Made by a program: the position numbers and the translations under genes
Notes under the pieces: model-generated
The model's database searches: none
Seen by the model: the letters and a program-made list of their open reading frames with translations, nothing else
Told to the model about the DNA's origin: nothing
Source of the DNA: Fragum whitleyi
Taxonomy: Eukaryota > Mollusca > Bivalvia > Cardiida > Cardiidae
Direction of reading: 5' to 3'
Assembly (NCBI GenBank): GCA_948146395.1
Contig: OX411545.1
Coordinates: 24,941,526 to 25,005,525 of the forward strand
Length of the DNA stretch: 64,000 nt
Shown here: in pieces, positions 40,920 through 52,754 of the stretch
Numbering within the stretch: position 1 is the stretch's first letter
How the letters are laid out: each line of letters begins with the position of its first letter

Positions 40920-42299
40920 TATATACAGAAGGGAATAGTGCATTATTTACAATTATACAGATGGTTAGCCTAAAAACCTTGTGATTTTGAATAGAACTAT
41001 AAGGCTGATCTAAGTCTATATTTATAAGGTTTTAAAGGTTAACTATGAAGGATTGGTGATATCTTCCAGAGTGTTTAAGCATAATTAGCTCATAGACTAT
41101 GGACCTTATTTGAAGGCTCAAAGCATTTTTGAACACATGTTGTCCAAATTCATAATAACCAGAATTTGGCTTACATATGATTTAAAACCCTCAGGGCTAA
41201 ATCTTTGAAAATCATATGTCCAGTTAGAGCAAGCATGTCAAGGCTCGTGTTTGACCCTAAAACCAGGGTTTTGACCCTCAAGAATCTGATACTATCCTCT
41301 TTTGACCCTTACAAATTTCTTCCAAGGGGTCATTTTGACCCTCCTGAGAGAAAATTCTAAGGGTGAAAACTGGGCTTTATCACTCAAATTTTCAACAATA
41401 TATCTTGTATACTATTTAGAATTCTACTTATCATTTGTTGCCTTGTGTATTATTACAAGAAAAGGTCAATTCAAACTGAAACCTATAAAATTTGCCACAA
41501 TTTGTCATCAAGGTTGTTTTGACCCTTGTAGAATGAGTTTTGACCTCAAGAATCCCATGGTTTAGGAGTGATTCCTCAATTTCAAACACACACACACAAG
41601 CCCTGCATTTTTTAGAGGTTAGCATAAAACCATTGTAAGAGCCAAAATATGTTATGGAAACATTTTTGGGTTCTCTGATCCATTTATTTTACTGAATTCT
41701 GAGGAAATTGCTACAGATTAACCCTTTGGAAACCTTATTACATTTCTTTTTTTTTCATTTCAAATTTTCAAAGCTGAGCAAATTGCAAAATACAAAACAA
41801 AACTTCATTTGTTACATGGAACTTGCAAATCAATTTGTGATATAATTCAGGGATAGTTTAAAAAAAGAGAGTGAAAAAATTATAAATCAAAATACTGTTT
41901 GTGAGTTTGTGTCAGGATTCATATAGTGCTTTGGAATAAAAGCTGGTATAATTATGTGTTTTTGTGAAATCCTGGAGAGGTGGATATAACAGTTTCAATG
42001 AAAACATAGGGAATTGGAATAGTGTTACACTCCTGTTACTTTTGTAGTAAGTGTAAAAACATTTACTATGTTGTGATTTACTAATTGACATGTCAAAAAC
42101 TCTGAGACAGGTCCAAAAATTTAAGGGAGTTGTAAGTGACATTTCAATTTGCATTTGAATGTGAAAATAAGAGTCAGGAATAATAGAAAACATGCTTAGA
42201 AAAAAGGAAAGTTACTTAATACAAGCTGTTTCCTTTATTTCTGAACGTATTTCCCTCAGTATTTTTCTTTCCTTTGATAAAATGAGGGATTGAGACTTT
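40920..42299 (+). other. 3' UTR candidate and downstream sequence
   Basis: The first canonical polyadenylation hexamer I see after the stop is AATAAA at 41935-41940, which would give a 3' UTR of about 1 kb. The UTR end is not otherwise marked. A TTGACCCT-rich stretch lies at 41240-41345. Confidence 0.35.
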
Positions 42300-42547
42300 T
42301 TAACCCTTGTCATGCTGAACCCATTATATTCCTGCTTTGGCAGGAGCTATAGACAAACATCAGCCTGCACAAACGTGCAATCTGATGTTAGTCTACACCA
42401 CCTGTTTCGCAATTTCATTCCAGAATTATCAATAGATTTAGTTTTTCAAATAAAAATTGACCAACAGTTGGTACTTACAGTGCTTTTTGCCCTTTGATTT
42501 TGATGGTAAATTTTTAGCCAAAATTTATTCAGCATGACAAGGATTAA
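42300..42547 (+). mobile_element. TTAA-flanked piggyBac-like MITE, best copy
   Basis: It is bounded by TTAA at 42300 and 42544. The ends CCCTTGTCATGCTGAA and TTCAGCATGACAAGGA are near-perfect inverses. An internal palindrome CATCAGCCTGCAC...TGCAATCTGATG lies in the left third. TTAA target sites and C-rich tips are typical of piggyBac-mobilised elements. It has no coding capacity. Confidence 0.75.
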
Positions 42548-42810
42548 GATCCGAAGGCAGGTCTCCACTTTCAGATGTCTATGGCCCAATTTCTAAAGTA
42601 GTTTCAATTTTCAGTCATATGAAAAAAAAATATGAGCATGAGATTGGCATTTCCAACAATTTTACGCATGCCTTGTGGAGAGACATTTCACAGCCTAGAC
42701 AGCCAACCAATGCAATAAGACAGGGCCTTCTCTGGACTGAAATTTCTCTCCGCCAACACTTTCGCCAAATAAAAAAAAATGGAGCAAAATTTGGATTTTA
42801 GGAGCCATTT
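42548..42810. other. Unassigned spacer
   Basis: Nothing recognised apart from A-runs. Confidence 0.5.
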
Positions 42811-44017
42811 TTATACGCCCGTCGAAGACGGGACGTATTATGGGATCACCCGTGGCGTCCGGCGTCCGGTTGTCCGGGCGTCCGGGTGTCCGGGCGTCCG
42901 GGCGTCCGGCGGCGTCCACTTCTTTGTCCGGAGCATAACTCTGTCACTTGAAGTCCGATTGACTTCAAACTTGGCAATTATATTCTTCTCATCATTGCGG
43001 AGTGCAGTGCACAAGAACCATAACTCTACCTGGCCTATTTTTTGAGTTATTGCCCTTTGTTGTTTTTCAGACTTGAATCTTGTCCGGAGTATATCTCTTA
43101 AAGTATTATAGCTAGGATCATGAAACTTCATGGGTGTATAGACCTCACCAAGGGGGAGTGCAGTGCACAAGAACCATAACTCTACCTGGCCTACTTTTTG
43201 AGTTATTGCCCTTTGTTGTTTTTCATACTAGAATCTTGTCCGGAGTATATCTCTTAAAGTATAATAGCTAGGATCATGAAACTTCATGGGTGTATAGATC
43301 TCACCAAGGGGGAGTGCAGTGCACAAGAACCATAACTCTACCTGGCCTATTTTTTGAGTTATTGCCCTTTGTTGTTTTTCATACTAGAATATTGTCCGGA
43401 GTATATCTCTTAAAGTATAAAAGCTAGGATCATGAAACTTCATGGGTGTATAGATCTCACCAAGGGGGAGTGCAGTGCACAAGAACCATAACTCTACCTG
43501 GCCTATTTTTTGAGTTATTGCCCTTTGTTGTTTTTCAGAATTGAATCTTGTCCGGAGTATATCTGTAAAAGTATTATAGCTAGAATCATGAAACTTCATG
43601 GGTGTATAGATCTCACCAAGGGGAGGTGCAGTGCACAAGAACCATAACTCTACCTGGCCTATTTTTTGAGTTATTGCCCTTTGTTGTTTTTCAGACTTGA
43701 ATCTTGTCCGGAGTATATCTCTACAAGTATAATAGCTAGGATCATGAAACTGCATGGGTGTATAGATCTAACCAAGGGGTAGTGCAGTGTACAATAACCA
43801 TAATTCTACCTGGCCTATTTTTTGAGTTATTGCCCTTTGTCGTTTTTCAGACTTGAATCTTGTCCGGAGTATATCTGTAAAAGTATAATAGCTAGGATAA
43901 TGAAACTACATGGGTGCAAAAAATATTCATTCAAAATAACCTCAGTTCTATTCAAACCCCCAGTTAATACTAAGCAGTGTGACGGGCGTATCTTGTGACA
44001 ATTTGGCACCTTGTTCT
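42811..44017 (+). mobile_element. Hairpin-ended TATACGCCCGTC element
   Basis: The 5' hairpin is ATACGCCCGTC-gaa-GACGGGACGTAT, followed by a GTCCGGGCG leader and about six ~145-bp units (CTTGTCCGGAGTATATCTCT, GTGCAGTGCACAAGAACCAT). The 3' part has the inverse arm GACGGGCGTAT and ends near GGCACCTTGTT. Confidence 0.75.
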
Positions 44018-44073
44018 TCTTAAAAACTGTGCTTGATAAAATCTTATGTTCCTTTTATATTGCTCATTGTCCA

Positions 44074-44372
44074 AGGGGAGCTGCTGTCATAGTGCAGTCG
44101 GTAGCGCGTTGGACTGTCAATCTAGAGGTCCCGGGTTCAATCCCCTACGGCGGCACTCATTATTTCCGACTATTTGTCTCTCACCACTGGGTTGATGATC
44201 GTAGACCTATTTGAGATAGCAGCTGGAGGCTAGGAAAGGATGTGATGGTTGTGCTGGTGAGAGAAATACCAGGAATCTATTGTTAGGTGCTCCAGCCTCC
44301 GCAATATAACTGAAATAATATTGAAAGCGGCGTAAAACTCCATTCAATTAATCAATCAATCATCCAGGGGGA
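44074..44372 (+). mobile_element. tRNA-Asp-derived SINE
   Basis: The 44080-44155 stretch folds as a tRNA: acceptor GCTGCTG with CGGCGGC (all pairs if G-U is allowed), A box TAGTGCAGTCGGTAG, anticodon loop CTGTCAA (GTC, Asp), T loop TTCAATC with two T-stem mismatches. The body has GCTGGAGGCTAGGAAAGGAT and ends GCGGCGTAAAACTCCATTCA with an AATC tail. It is a SINE, not a free tRNA gene. Confidence 0.8.
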
Positions 44373-44681
44373 TCGTATTTAATTGTCAATTAACATATAA
44401 TTGGCAGTTAATTTTTGTAAACAATCACAGAAGTGTTATGGGTAGCCAAGAGGTTACTAGTTGACACACATGCCTTTTGCCCCAAGTAATTGACAGTCAC
44501 TTGTGACACAATATCCTCTCAGCCTATGTCAAAATCAATAATGGCTGATGGGTCAAAATTTAGATTTTTTTGTCACCAGTCATTTCCCCAATTTCATTTT
44601 ATTGCCAAATTCATTTCATTTTTGCAGTAGGCAACAATGGTGACCCCTAGAGAAAGCCCAGATAAGAATATTTTCTGAGCA
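44373..44681. other. Unassigned spacer
   Basis: Nothing recognised. Confidence 0.5.
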
Positions 44682-44830
44682 GCTGAAGATGTGTTAAGAA
44701 CTTATCTATCTATAGGGTGCAAAGCAAAGACTCTGGTCAGACTGTGCTGATGCACAGGTTGACCAGAGTCTTTGCTCTGCACACATGTGAAATTGTTGCA
44801 AATGTCACGCACAGGCTTGTATGTCTTACT
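44682..44830. repeat. Palindromic repeat, GACTCTGGTCA family (copy 2)
   Basis: AAAGACTCTGGTCA and TGACCAGAGTCTTT are perfect inverses. It matches 11420-11540 across the element. Confidence 0.75.
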
Positions 44831-44906
44831 AAGTGGTCAAAGTTGGGTGGATTGGAAATAATTGTATTTATCGAATTATGAAAGTGGTCTAGCTATTTAT
44901 GCTTTT

Positions 44907-46189
44907 AGCTCACCTGAGCACAAAGTGCTCAAGGTGAGCTATTGGGATCGTAGAATGTCCGTCGTGCGTCGTCAGTCGTGCGTCGTCCGTCGTGCGTCGT
45001 CCGTCGTGCGTCGTCCGTCGTCCACAATTTCTTTAAACATCTTCTCCTCCTAAACCAGTGGGCCAATCTTGATGAAACTTGGCAGGGATGTTCCTTGGGT
45101 CAAGCTCTACCAAAGTTGTTCAAATAAATGAAATCCACCCTTAACTTTCCCTTAACCCTTAACAAAAAGGGTGAAAATATGAAAATCTTTAAAAATCTTC
45201 TTCTCTGAAACAAGAAGGCAGACAGCTTTCATATTTGGTATGTAGCATCATCTAGTGGACCTCTACCAAGTTTGTTCATATCAAGACCCTGGGGTCATAT
45301 TTGGGCTTTGCCTGGGCCCAACCCTTTTTACAAAGAATCAAAGAGCGAAAATCTTTAAAAATCTTCTTCTCTGAAACCAGATTGCAGACAGCTTTAATAT
45401 TTGGTATGTAGCATCACCTAGTGGGCCTCTACCAAGTTTGTTCATATCAAGACCCTGGGGTCATATTTGGGCTTTGCACGGGTGCATCCCTTTGTCTCTT
45501 ATGAGCACGAAGGGTAAAAAAACGAAAATCTTCAAAAATCTTCTTCTATGAAACCAGATGGCAGACAGCTTTCATATTTGGTATGTAGCATCATCTAGTG
45601 GACCTCTACCAAGTTTGTTCATATCAAGACCCTAGGATCATATTTGGGCTCCTCTCGGGCGCAACCCTTTTTACATAGAATCAAAGAGGGAAAATCTTTT
45701 AAAATCTTCTTTAATCAAAATCAGAGGACACACTGCCTTCATTTTTGGTATGTAGCATTATCTAGTGGGCCCCTACCAAGTTTGTTCATATCAAGACCCT
45801 TGGGTCATATTTGGGCTCCAACCGGGCGCATCCCTTTCATCTCATCTGAGCACAATGGGTGAAACTAGGAAAACCTTCAAAAATCTTCTTCTCTGAAACC
45901 AGAAGGCAGACAGCTTTCATATTTAGTATGTAGCATCATCTTATGGACTTCTTTCAAGTTTATTCATATCAAGACCCTGGGGTCACATTTGGGGTCCACC
46001 CGGGTGCATCCCTTTTTACATAGAATCAGAGCAAAAAGGCATATCTGTCTTGCTCTTCGCTGATAACGTTCCATGGTATTGATCTTAGGCAATCACTTCT
46101 TTTTGACATCTGCCTATCTAATTAATGTGATGTCCAAGGGGTCCAAGAGACTCAGGTGAGCGATCTAGGACCATCTTGGTCCTCTTGTT
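44907..46189 (+). mobile_element. AGCTCACC hairpin-ended element, variant interior
   Basis: It has the same ends as 3381-4663 (GCTCACCTGAGCAC-aaa-GTGCTC at the left; CAGGTGAGCGATC, AGGACCA-tct-TGGTCCT and CTCTTGTT at the right). The interior differs: about five ~165-bp units (CAAGACCCTGGGGTCATATT, GCAGACAGCTTTCATATTTG). Confidence 0.8.
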
Positions 46190-46302
46190 TTGAAAGTAAG
46201 ACTTTTTTTTCAAATGTGCACAATTTAATATTTAGTTGATTTAGATAACCAGTTATATTATTTGTCTCAATGCAAATCCGATGTACATAATTGATTAACT
46301 TT

Positions 46303-46468
46303 ACTTAATGTAGTTGAACCTTAAGAGTTCTGCATCATTTCAAAAGTCATACACTTTCAAAGTGTTAACCAAGGTTTCCTTTGGATTTCATTAGGAAACC
46401 TTTGTCAACATTGTGAAAGATAATGAGTTCTGAAATGTTGCGGAACTATTACAGGTCGACTACCTTAA
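46303..46468. repeat. Foldback MITE, GGTAGTGGACC family (copy 4)
   Basis: The right end is ACAGGTCGACTACCTTAA. The inner arms are AAGAGTTCTGCATCATTTC and GAAATGTTGCGGAACTATTA. Confidence 0.75.
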
Positions 46469-46739
46469 CTACTAATGATAGTAGATAAAGACATTCCATT
46501 TCATATTTCATTCATCAGCATAAAAGGACGTAGGCCTCACCATTTTTCTTAAAGATTTTTTTTTCTTTATGGAGAGAAGACTTTCATATTTGTTCAATAT
46601 ATTGGGTGAGACATAGTTGTCAATTTTCATTTAACTGTATGTTGTGAATTAGTGCATCCACAAAGCATTTCTGAATGGTAACATTCTCATGATGGATTTC
46701 AAAATGAGTTCACAGTTAGGTCCTTTACAAAGAGTGTAT

Positions 46740-47042
46740 ATGGAAATAATTTAATTCTAGTTGATTCCATCAGATTGGCTGAAAAACTGTTTTTATTTTT
46801 CAATGAAATTTGATTGGATTACACAGCTATTTTTTAAGCATCTGTAAAAAGTAGTCCCATAAGAAAACTGCTTCATTGTTGGGAAATCTTTACATTTTTT
46901 GCTTTGTGGTTTTTAATGAAAGGATAATTTGTTGATTTCATGGAGATATGAAACTGAAATCCTAGTCATACTCATCCATGAATCCCCTTTGCATATTCAT
47001 ACAGTGTTATAAAACTGTTATTAGGTTTTTAGTTTAATCCCA
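46740..47042. repeat. GATTAGGTTTT foldback repeat, diverged
   Basis: It shares GATTGGCTGAAAAACTG, TAGTCCCATAAGAAA and TTGTTGATTTCATGGAGATA with 53500-53780. The terminal inverse arms (GAAACTGAAATCCTAGTCA / TATTAGGTTTTTAGTTT) are weaker. Confidence 0.65.
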
Positions 47043-47142
47043 TAAAGAAAGCAACAGATTATCCCTTCATCTCTCAATTGAAAAGAATATTTTTTGTCTA
47101 AAGAAGGTCAAGGTCAATGGCATATGTGTGATCATTGAATAA

Positions 47143-47257
47143 ATATGTGACCCCCACACAAAAAGGGACCATCTGGGTAGTGTGTAAAGTGTCGACCCTA
47201 GTCAGACTGAATTACAGAATTTCTGGATAGTCCCTTTTTGCGTGAAGGGTCACATAT
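47143..47257. repeat. Foldback MITE, AAAAAGGGACCATC family, best copy
   Basis: It starts ATGTGACCCCCACACAAAAA and ends TTTTTGCGTGAAGGGTCACA. These are inverses with few mismatches, with GGGACCATC/GATAGTCCC next to them. Confidence 0.8.
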
Positions 47258-47308
47258 TAAGACTAATATGGACCAGCCGTTTTTCCAAAATTAGTTTTCC
47301 ACCAATTG

Positions 47309-47705
47309 GTAACGGTTGATAGCGGATAGCAGTGGGAGGCTAGGAAAGGATGTAATGGTAGTACTGATATGAGAAATACCAGGGGCCTGTTTTACTAAAC
47401 AACTAACGATCATTTTTTGTGTAAGTCAAAAATTTAAGTTACATGTACTTCTACAGTTATAACTAAATGTGGAATTCTGACATGCAAAATTTCGTTGGAA
47501 TGATCTTCTAAAGACGATTCCAACGAAATATTGTAAGGCAGAATCTAACAATGAAAAAAAAATACCAGGTCTGATTTGTGATATTGACTAACAATTAATT
47601 TTTTTGTAAGAAGTTTAGTAAAACAGGCCTTGGGAATCCATTAATGGGTGCTCCTACAACAGCAATATGACTGAAGACTGTCAATCAATGTTCGACAATC
47701 AAGAT
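47309..47705 (+). mobile_element. SINE split by a foldback element
   Basis: The left piece has AGTGGGAGGCTAGGAAAGGA and GAGAAATACCAGG. The right piece has GGGAATCCATTAATGGGTGC and GACTGTCAATCAATG. Both align to the body of the SINE at 44074-44372. The tRNA head is missing. Confidence 0.7.
47384..47629. repeat. Foldback MITE inserted in the SINE
   Basis: The ends GGCCTGTTTTACTAAAC and GTTTAGTAAAACAGGCC are perfect 17-bp inverses. An internal hairpin CGTTGGAATGATCTTC...GATTCCAACG lies at 47490-47525. Confidence 0.8.
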
Positions 47706-47927
47706 ATCCTATCTTTATCTTTATTTAAGTGACAATTTGGTCGCCCACCAATGCTAGTGTTAAGCTTAATATCCAACCTCTGGTTCACCTGCCCTAAATA
47801 TATTTATATTCTAAAATATCAGTTTCACAGAATCCCCTGGTAGTGTTGTTTTCTGTTACAGGCTATATTTTGTCTTTGGACAAGAATAATAAGTAAAGAT
47901 TTTGAATTCTCCTTTTTAGCTCACCTG

Positions 47928-48727
47928 AACACATCATGCTCAAGGTGAGCTTTTGTGATCATTGAATGTCCGTCCTCTGTCCTCTGTCGTGCATTGCCTG
48001 TCGTTAGACGTCAGAAGTCAACAATTTAAGTGTTTACACTGTAGAGGCCACAAATATTGTCAAATCTTCATGAAACTTGACCAGGATGTTCTTCAGGTCA
48101 AAAGGATGAACCCTATATAAATTGGGAAGGATCCATGCCATATCATGGGAAAAGGAGCCTAAATGACCATTTTCTTGTTTACACTCTAGAGGTCACAAAT
48201 ATGGTCCAATCTTCATGAAACTTGGTCAGAATGTATGTCAGGTCACTAGGATAAAGCCTATTGAAAATAGGAAGGATCCATGCCATATCATTGGAAAAGG
48301 GGCCTAAATGACAATTTCCTTGTTTACACTCTAGAGGCCACAAATATTGTCCAATCTTAATGAAACTTGGTCAGAATGTATGTCAGGTCACAAGGATGAA
48401 TCCTATTGAAAATGGGAAGGTTCCATGCCATATCACAGGAAAAGGGGCCTTAATGACAATTTTCTTGTTTAATCTTTAGAGGCCACACATATGGTCCAAT
48501 CTTCATGAAACTTGGTCAGAATGTTTGTCAGGATACAAGGGTGAACCCTTTAGAAAATGAGAAGGATCCAAGCCATAGCATGGAAAACTGGTCTTAATGA
48601 CAATTTTCTTGTTTACAGTCTTACAGGCCTCAAATCGTAAAAGTACAACTTTGCTGGAAAATTTGATTTATTAAATGAGACAAAGATACAAAGGTGAGCG
48701 ATATAGGACTATCATGGTCCTCTTGTT
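47928..48727 (+). mobile_element. AGCTCACC hairpin-ended element (alpha)
   Basis: The left end is AGCTCACCTGAACACATCAT with GCTCAAGGTGAGC. It has four ~145-bp units. The right end is AAGGTGAGCGATATAGGACT with ATGGTCCTCTTGTT. It is the upstream partner of the 1,014-bp duplication. Confidence 0.8.
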
Positions 48728-50165
48728 TATTATCAGACTTGCTCACATTTTGTTTCATCAGGTATTTACTGTATATTTGTCTTCCAATATGTTCCTTTTT
48801 GAATCAGTTGAAAAAAAAAATATTCTGATCTTGGTTTAGAAATAATAAATAAAATTGGGAAAGCACATTGAGGCATTATGCAAAACTGTATAGTCTGTGT
48901 AATTCAAAAAACTTGTAACTGCAGCTTTGATCAAGCTGTAGTTACGAGATTTTGAGCTCACCTGAGCACGATAGGTGAGCTTTTGTGATCATTGAATGTC
49001 TGTCAAGTGTCGTGCATCGTCCGTCGTCCTCCGTCAACAATTTAAGTGTTTACACTCTAGAAGCCACAAATATGATCCAATCTTCATGAAACTTGGTCAG
49101 AATGTTGGTCAGGTCACAAGGATGAACTCATTGAAAATGGAAAGGATCCATGCCATATCATGGGAAAAGGAGCCTAAATGACCATTTTCTTGTTTACACT
49201 CTAGAGGTCACAAATATGGTCCAATCTTCATGAAACTTGGTCAGAATGTATGTCAGGTCACTAGGATAAAGCCTATTAAAAATAGGAAGGATCCATGCCA
49301 TATCATTGGAAAAGGGGCCTAAATGACAATTTCCTTGTTTACACTCTAGAGGCCACAAATATTGTCCAATCTTAATGAAACTTGGTCAGAATGTATGTCA
49401 GGTCACAAGGATGAATCCTATTGAAAATGGGAAGGTTCCATGCCATATCACAGGAAAAGGGGCCTTAATGACAATTTTCTTGTTTAATCTTTAGAGGCCA
49501 CACATATGGTCCAATCTTTATGAAAATTGGTCAGAATGTTTGTCAGGATACAAGGGTGAACCCTTTAGAAAATGAGAAGGATCCAAGCCATAGCATGGAA
49601 AACTGGTCTTAATGACAATTTTCTTGTTTACAGTCTTACAGGCCTCAAATCGTAAAAGTACAACTTTGCTGGAAAATTTGATTTATTAAATGAGACAAAG
49701 ATACAAAGGTGAGCGATATAGGACTATCATGGTCCTCTTGTTTATTATCAGACTTGCTCACATTTTGTTTCATCAGGTATTTACTGTATATTTGTCTTCC
49801 AATATGTTCCTTTTTGAATCAGTTGAAAAAAAAATATTCTGATCTTGGTTTAGAAATAATAAATAAAATTGGGAAAGCACATTGAGGCATTATGCAACAC
49901 TGTATAGTCTGTGTAATTCAAAAAACTTGTAACTGCAGCTTTGATCAAGCTGTAGTTACGAGATTTTGAGCTCACCTGAGCACGATAGGTGAGCTTTTGT
50001 GATCATTGAATGTCTGTCAAGTGTCGTGCATCGTCCGTCGTCCTCCGTCAACAATTTAAGTGTTTACACTCTAGAAGCCACAAATATGATCCAATCTTCA
50101 TGAAACTTGGTCAGAAAGTTGGTCAGGTCACAAGGATGAACTCATTGAAAATGGAAAGGATCCAT
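48128..50165 (+). repeat. Tandem duplication, period 1,014 bp
   Basis: Sequence from about 48128 to 49141 is repeated from about 49142 to 50155, with a few single-base changes. Each copy includes the 3' part of one AGCTCACC element, a ~230-bp spacer with hairpin GTAACTGCAGCTT...AAGCTGTAGTTAC, and the 5' part of the next. Confidence 0.85.
48955..49742 (+). mobile_element. AGCTCACC element, hybrid
   Basis: The 5' end (AGCTCACCTGAGCACGATAG, shortened hairpin) equals the element starting at 49969. The 3' end (AAGGTGAGCGATATAGGACT) equals the element ending at 48727. This is the recombinant element expected from unequal crossover. Confidence 0.8.
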
Positions 50166-51096
50166 GCCATATCAAGGGAAAAGGGGCCTTAAAGACAATT
50201 TTTTTGTTTACACTCTAGGGGCCACAAATATGGCCCAATCTTCATGAAACTTGGTCAGAATGTTGGCCAGGTCATAAGGATGAACCCTATTGAAATTGGG
50301 AAAGATCCATGCCATATCACGGGAAAAGGGGCCTTAATGACAATTTTCTTGTTTACACTCTAGGGGCCACAAATATAGCCCAATCTTCATGAAACTTGGT
50401 CAGAATATTACCCAGGTCACAAGGATGAACCCTATTGCAAATAGGAAGGATCCATGCCAAATCACAGGAAAAGGGGCCTTTATGACAATTTTTCTAGTTT
50501 ATACTCTATAGAGTCCACAAATGTGGTTCAGTCTTCATGAAACTTGGTCAGAATATTTGCCAAGTAACAAGGATGAACCCTATTGAAAATGGGAAGGATT
50601 CATGCCATATCACGGGAAAAGGGGCCTTAATGACAATTTTTCTTGTTTAACTCTATAGAGTCCACAAATGTGGTTCAGTCTTCATGAAACTTGGGCAGAA
50701 TGTTTGCCAAGTAACAAGGATGAACCCTATTGAAAATGGGAAGGATTCATGCCATTTCACGGGAAAAGGGGCCTTCAAGACAATTTTCTTTTTTACACTC
50801 TAGAGGCCACAAATATGGCCCAATCCTCATGAAACTTGGTCAGAATGTTGGCTAGGTCACAAGGATGAACCCTCTTGAAATTGGGAAAGATCCATGCCAT
50901 ATCACTGGTGAAGGGGTCTATTTGATAATTTTCTCGTTTTGACTCTAAAAGCCATAATTTTGGCCCAAACTTCATGAAACAAATGATTTTTGTGTAGAAA
51001 TTATATCCTTTATGACATCTGCCTATTTAATTAGTGTGATGTCCCGGTGTCAAAGAGAGTCAGGTGAGCGATCTAGGACCATCTTGGTCCTCTTGT
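49969..51096 (+). mobile_element. AGCTCACC hairpin-ended element (beta)
   Basis: The 5' hairpin is shortened (GCTCACCTgagcacgatAGGTGAGC). It has seven units. The 3' end is CAGGTGAGCGATCTAGGACC with hairpin TGGTCCT and CTCTTGT. Confidence 0.8.
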
Positions 51097-52754
51097 AGAA
51101 CAGCGCCGACGATATAGTGCCTATTCATCACAGTCACTTAAATAAGTTTTACTATAACCCTTCGAAATTCCACTGAGGCTCATTTCAGAAGATTATGTCT
51201 CCTCTCTTAAACAAACATGAGAAAAATAACATATCATGTTTTCATTAATGATCTCATTAAACATTTCTTACTTGTTGCCTCTCTGTTAATTGATAAAGAA
51301 TTGTATTGACCCGTAATAGGAGGTTACTGTAAGACTAATGTAAATGCTTGTATACACTTGCAATAAAATTTCTCTTAAAAATCATGTTGAAATTATTAAT
51401 TGAAAAAAAATGTCAGCATAATTGTGAGAATTTCTGTGTAGTCATTAAAGAATCAATGTTTACTTACTAAGGGGTTCCTGAAGGTCATACAGTGCACAGG
51501 CATCTAAATATTGATTAGCCAATACTTTCCACTTTTTCTCGATGGGTCAGTTCCAATGGTTAGTGCCAATATTTATATCCCTTACAATATAAGGGTTCTG
51601 TTCAAGACTGTAGTAAGTGTATATACATTGTACATGTGTATATACTTTTACTACAGTCTTGCACCGAACCAGCGAAATTTAACTCATTATATAGTTTTGC
51701 GCTGACCCATGGATCTATCTGTTTACTATAAATGTTTCGAAACTTATTTTCAAGAAAGATTAATAACAGCTTCTGAAGAAGAAAGTTATTACAATTTAAA
51801 AAATTGGCATTTCTTACATGCTAACAAAATGATATCTTTTAGATGCTTTTACAAATGGCATCGCAAAATAATTTCTGAGAAAAGATGGTTTGAAAAGGAA
51901 CTACAATCACTTTCATTTTGCTGGACAAATGTTAACTGATTGTTATATATAAATATAAGGGTACCTACATTTATTTTAAGTAACCACTAAGACTCAAGCT
52001 TGAGTTTGCGGGAATCTAAAACATAGTGTTAGCTGCCAACCAAAATGTTATATCTACACTATGTCATCTTGATAGCCTAAAGATCACTGTTGTTTGATTT
52101 GGTCTCAATTCTTTATCATTAAGAGAGTATACATATAGTTATTACATCATGAAATTGACAATCATTGTGCTCAAAACCATTCAAAATTGCTTGCTCATTA
52201 TCTAAACATTCACTCCAAACACTCACTCCTATCACTCCAACATTCTTCAAAAGAGCTTTGAAATTATTTGAAATGATAAAGATTTCCATCATATTGGTCA
52301 TATAATTGCATTATTTTATTGGCTGGTGTTGAATTGTAAGTGTCTGATGTGTCCAGGAAGACACAAAATCAATGAAATATGTAGATATTATTAAAGGGAG
52401 GTAAAAATAATCACTAATTTTGTCCGAAATATTGAATATGTTTTACTTCCCTTGAAATTCATTCAAAACTTGCTCCACGCACTAATTCAATTTCATTCCT
52501 AATTAATTAAAAAATAATTCAACTTGTCAATTTCATGATGTTTTTAAATATTGGCAACTCAACTATGCAACCTTTTTCATATCATTTTTGCACTTGTTTA
52601 CCCATAAATCATCTATGTTTTTGTAGATAATTGAAAATAACTAAAGTCAATTAATATGTAAAATGAAAAATAAAATATTTTATATACAACCTTAAAATGT
52701 GTTTGCTTATATGTTTTTCAGTTATTGAATATTTTATACTTGATATGTATATCT
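51097..52754. other. Non-element part of 5.1-kb duplication, copy 1
   Basis: A palindrome at 51594-51668 pairs CAAGACTGTAGTAAGTGTAT with ATATACTTTTACTACAGTCT. A 76-codon open frame at 51709-51939 has no known features. The rest is AT-rich and unassigned. Confidence 0.5.

Noticed and set aside
44080..44155. Possible functional tRNA-Asp gene
   Set aside because: It is continuous with a SINE body and tail and has T-stem mismatches, so it is a SINE head.
48955..50200. CRISPR-like array of ~145-bp repeats
   Set aside because: The units abut without spacers, are too long, and sit in animal nuclear DNA next to a metazoan gene.
51709..51939. 76-codon open frame, present also in the second 5.1-kb copy
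   Set aside because: The second copy has a stop at codon 57 and there is no similarity to known proteins, so coding is unlikely.
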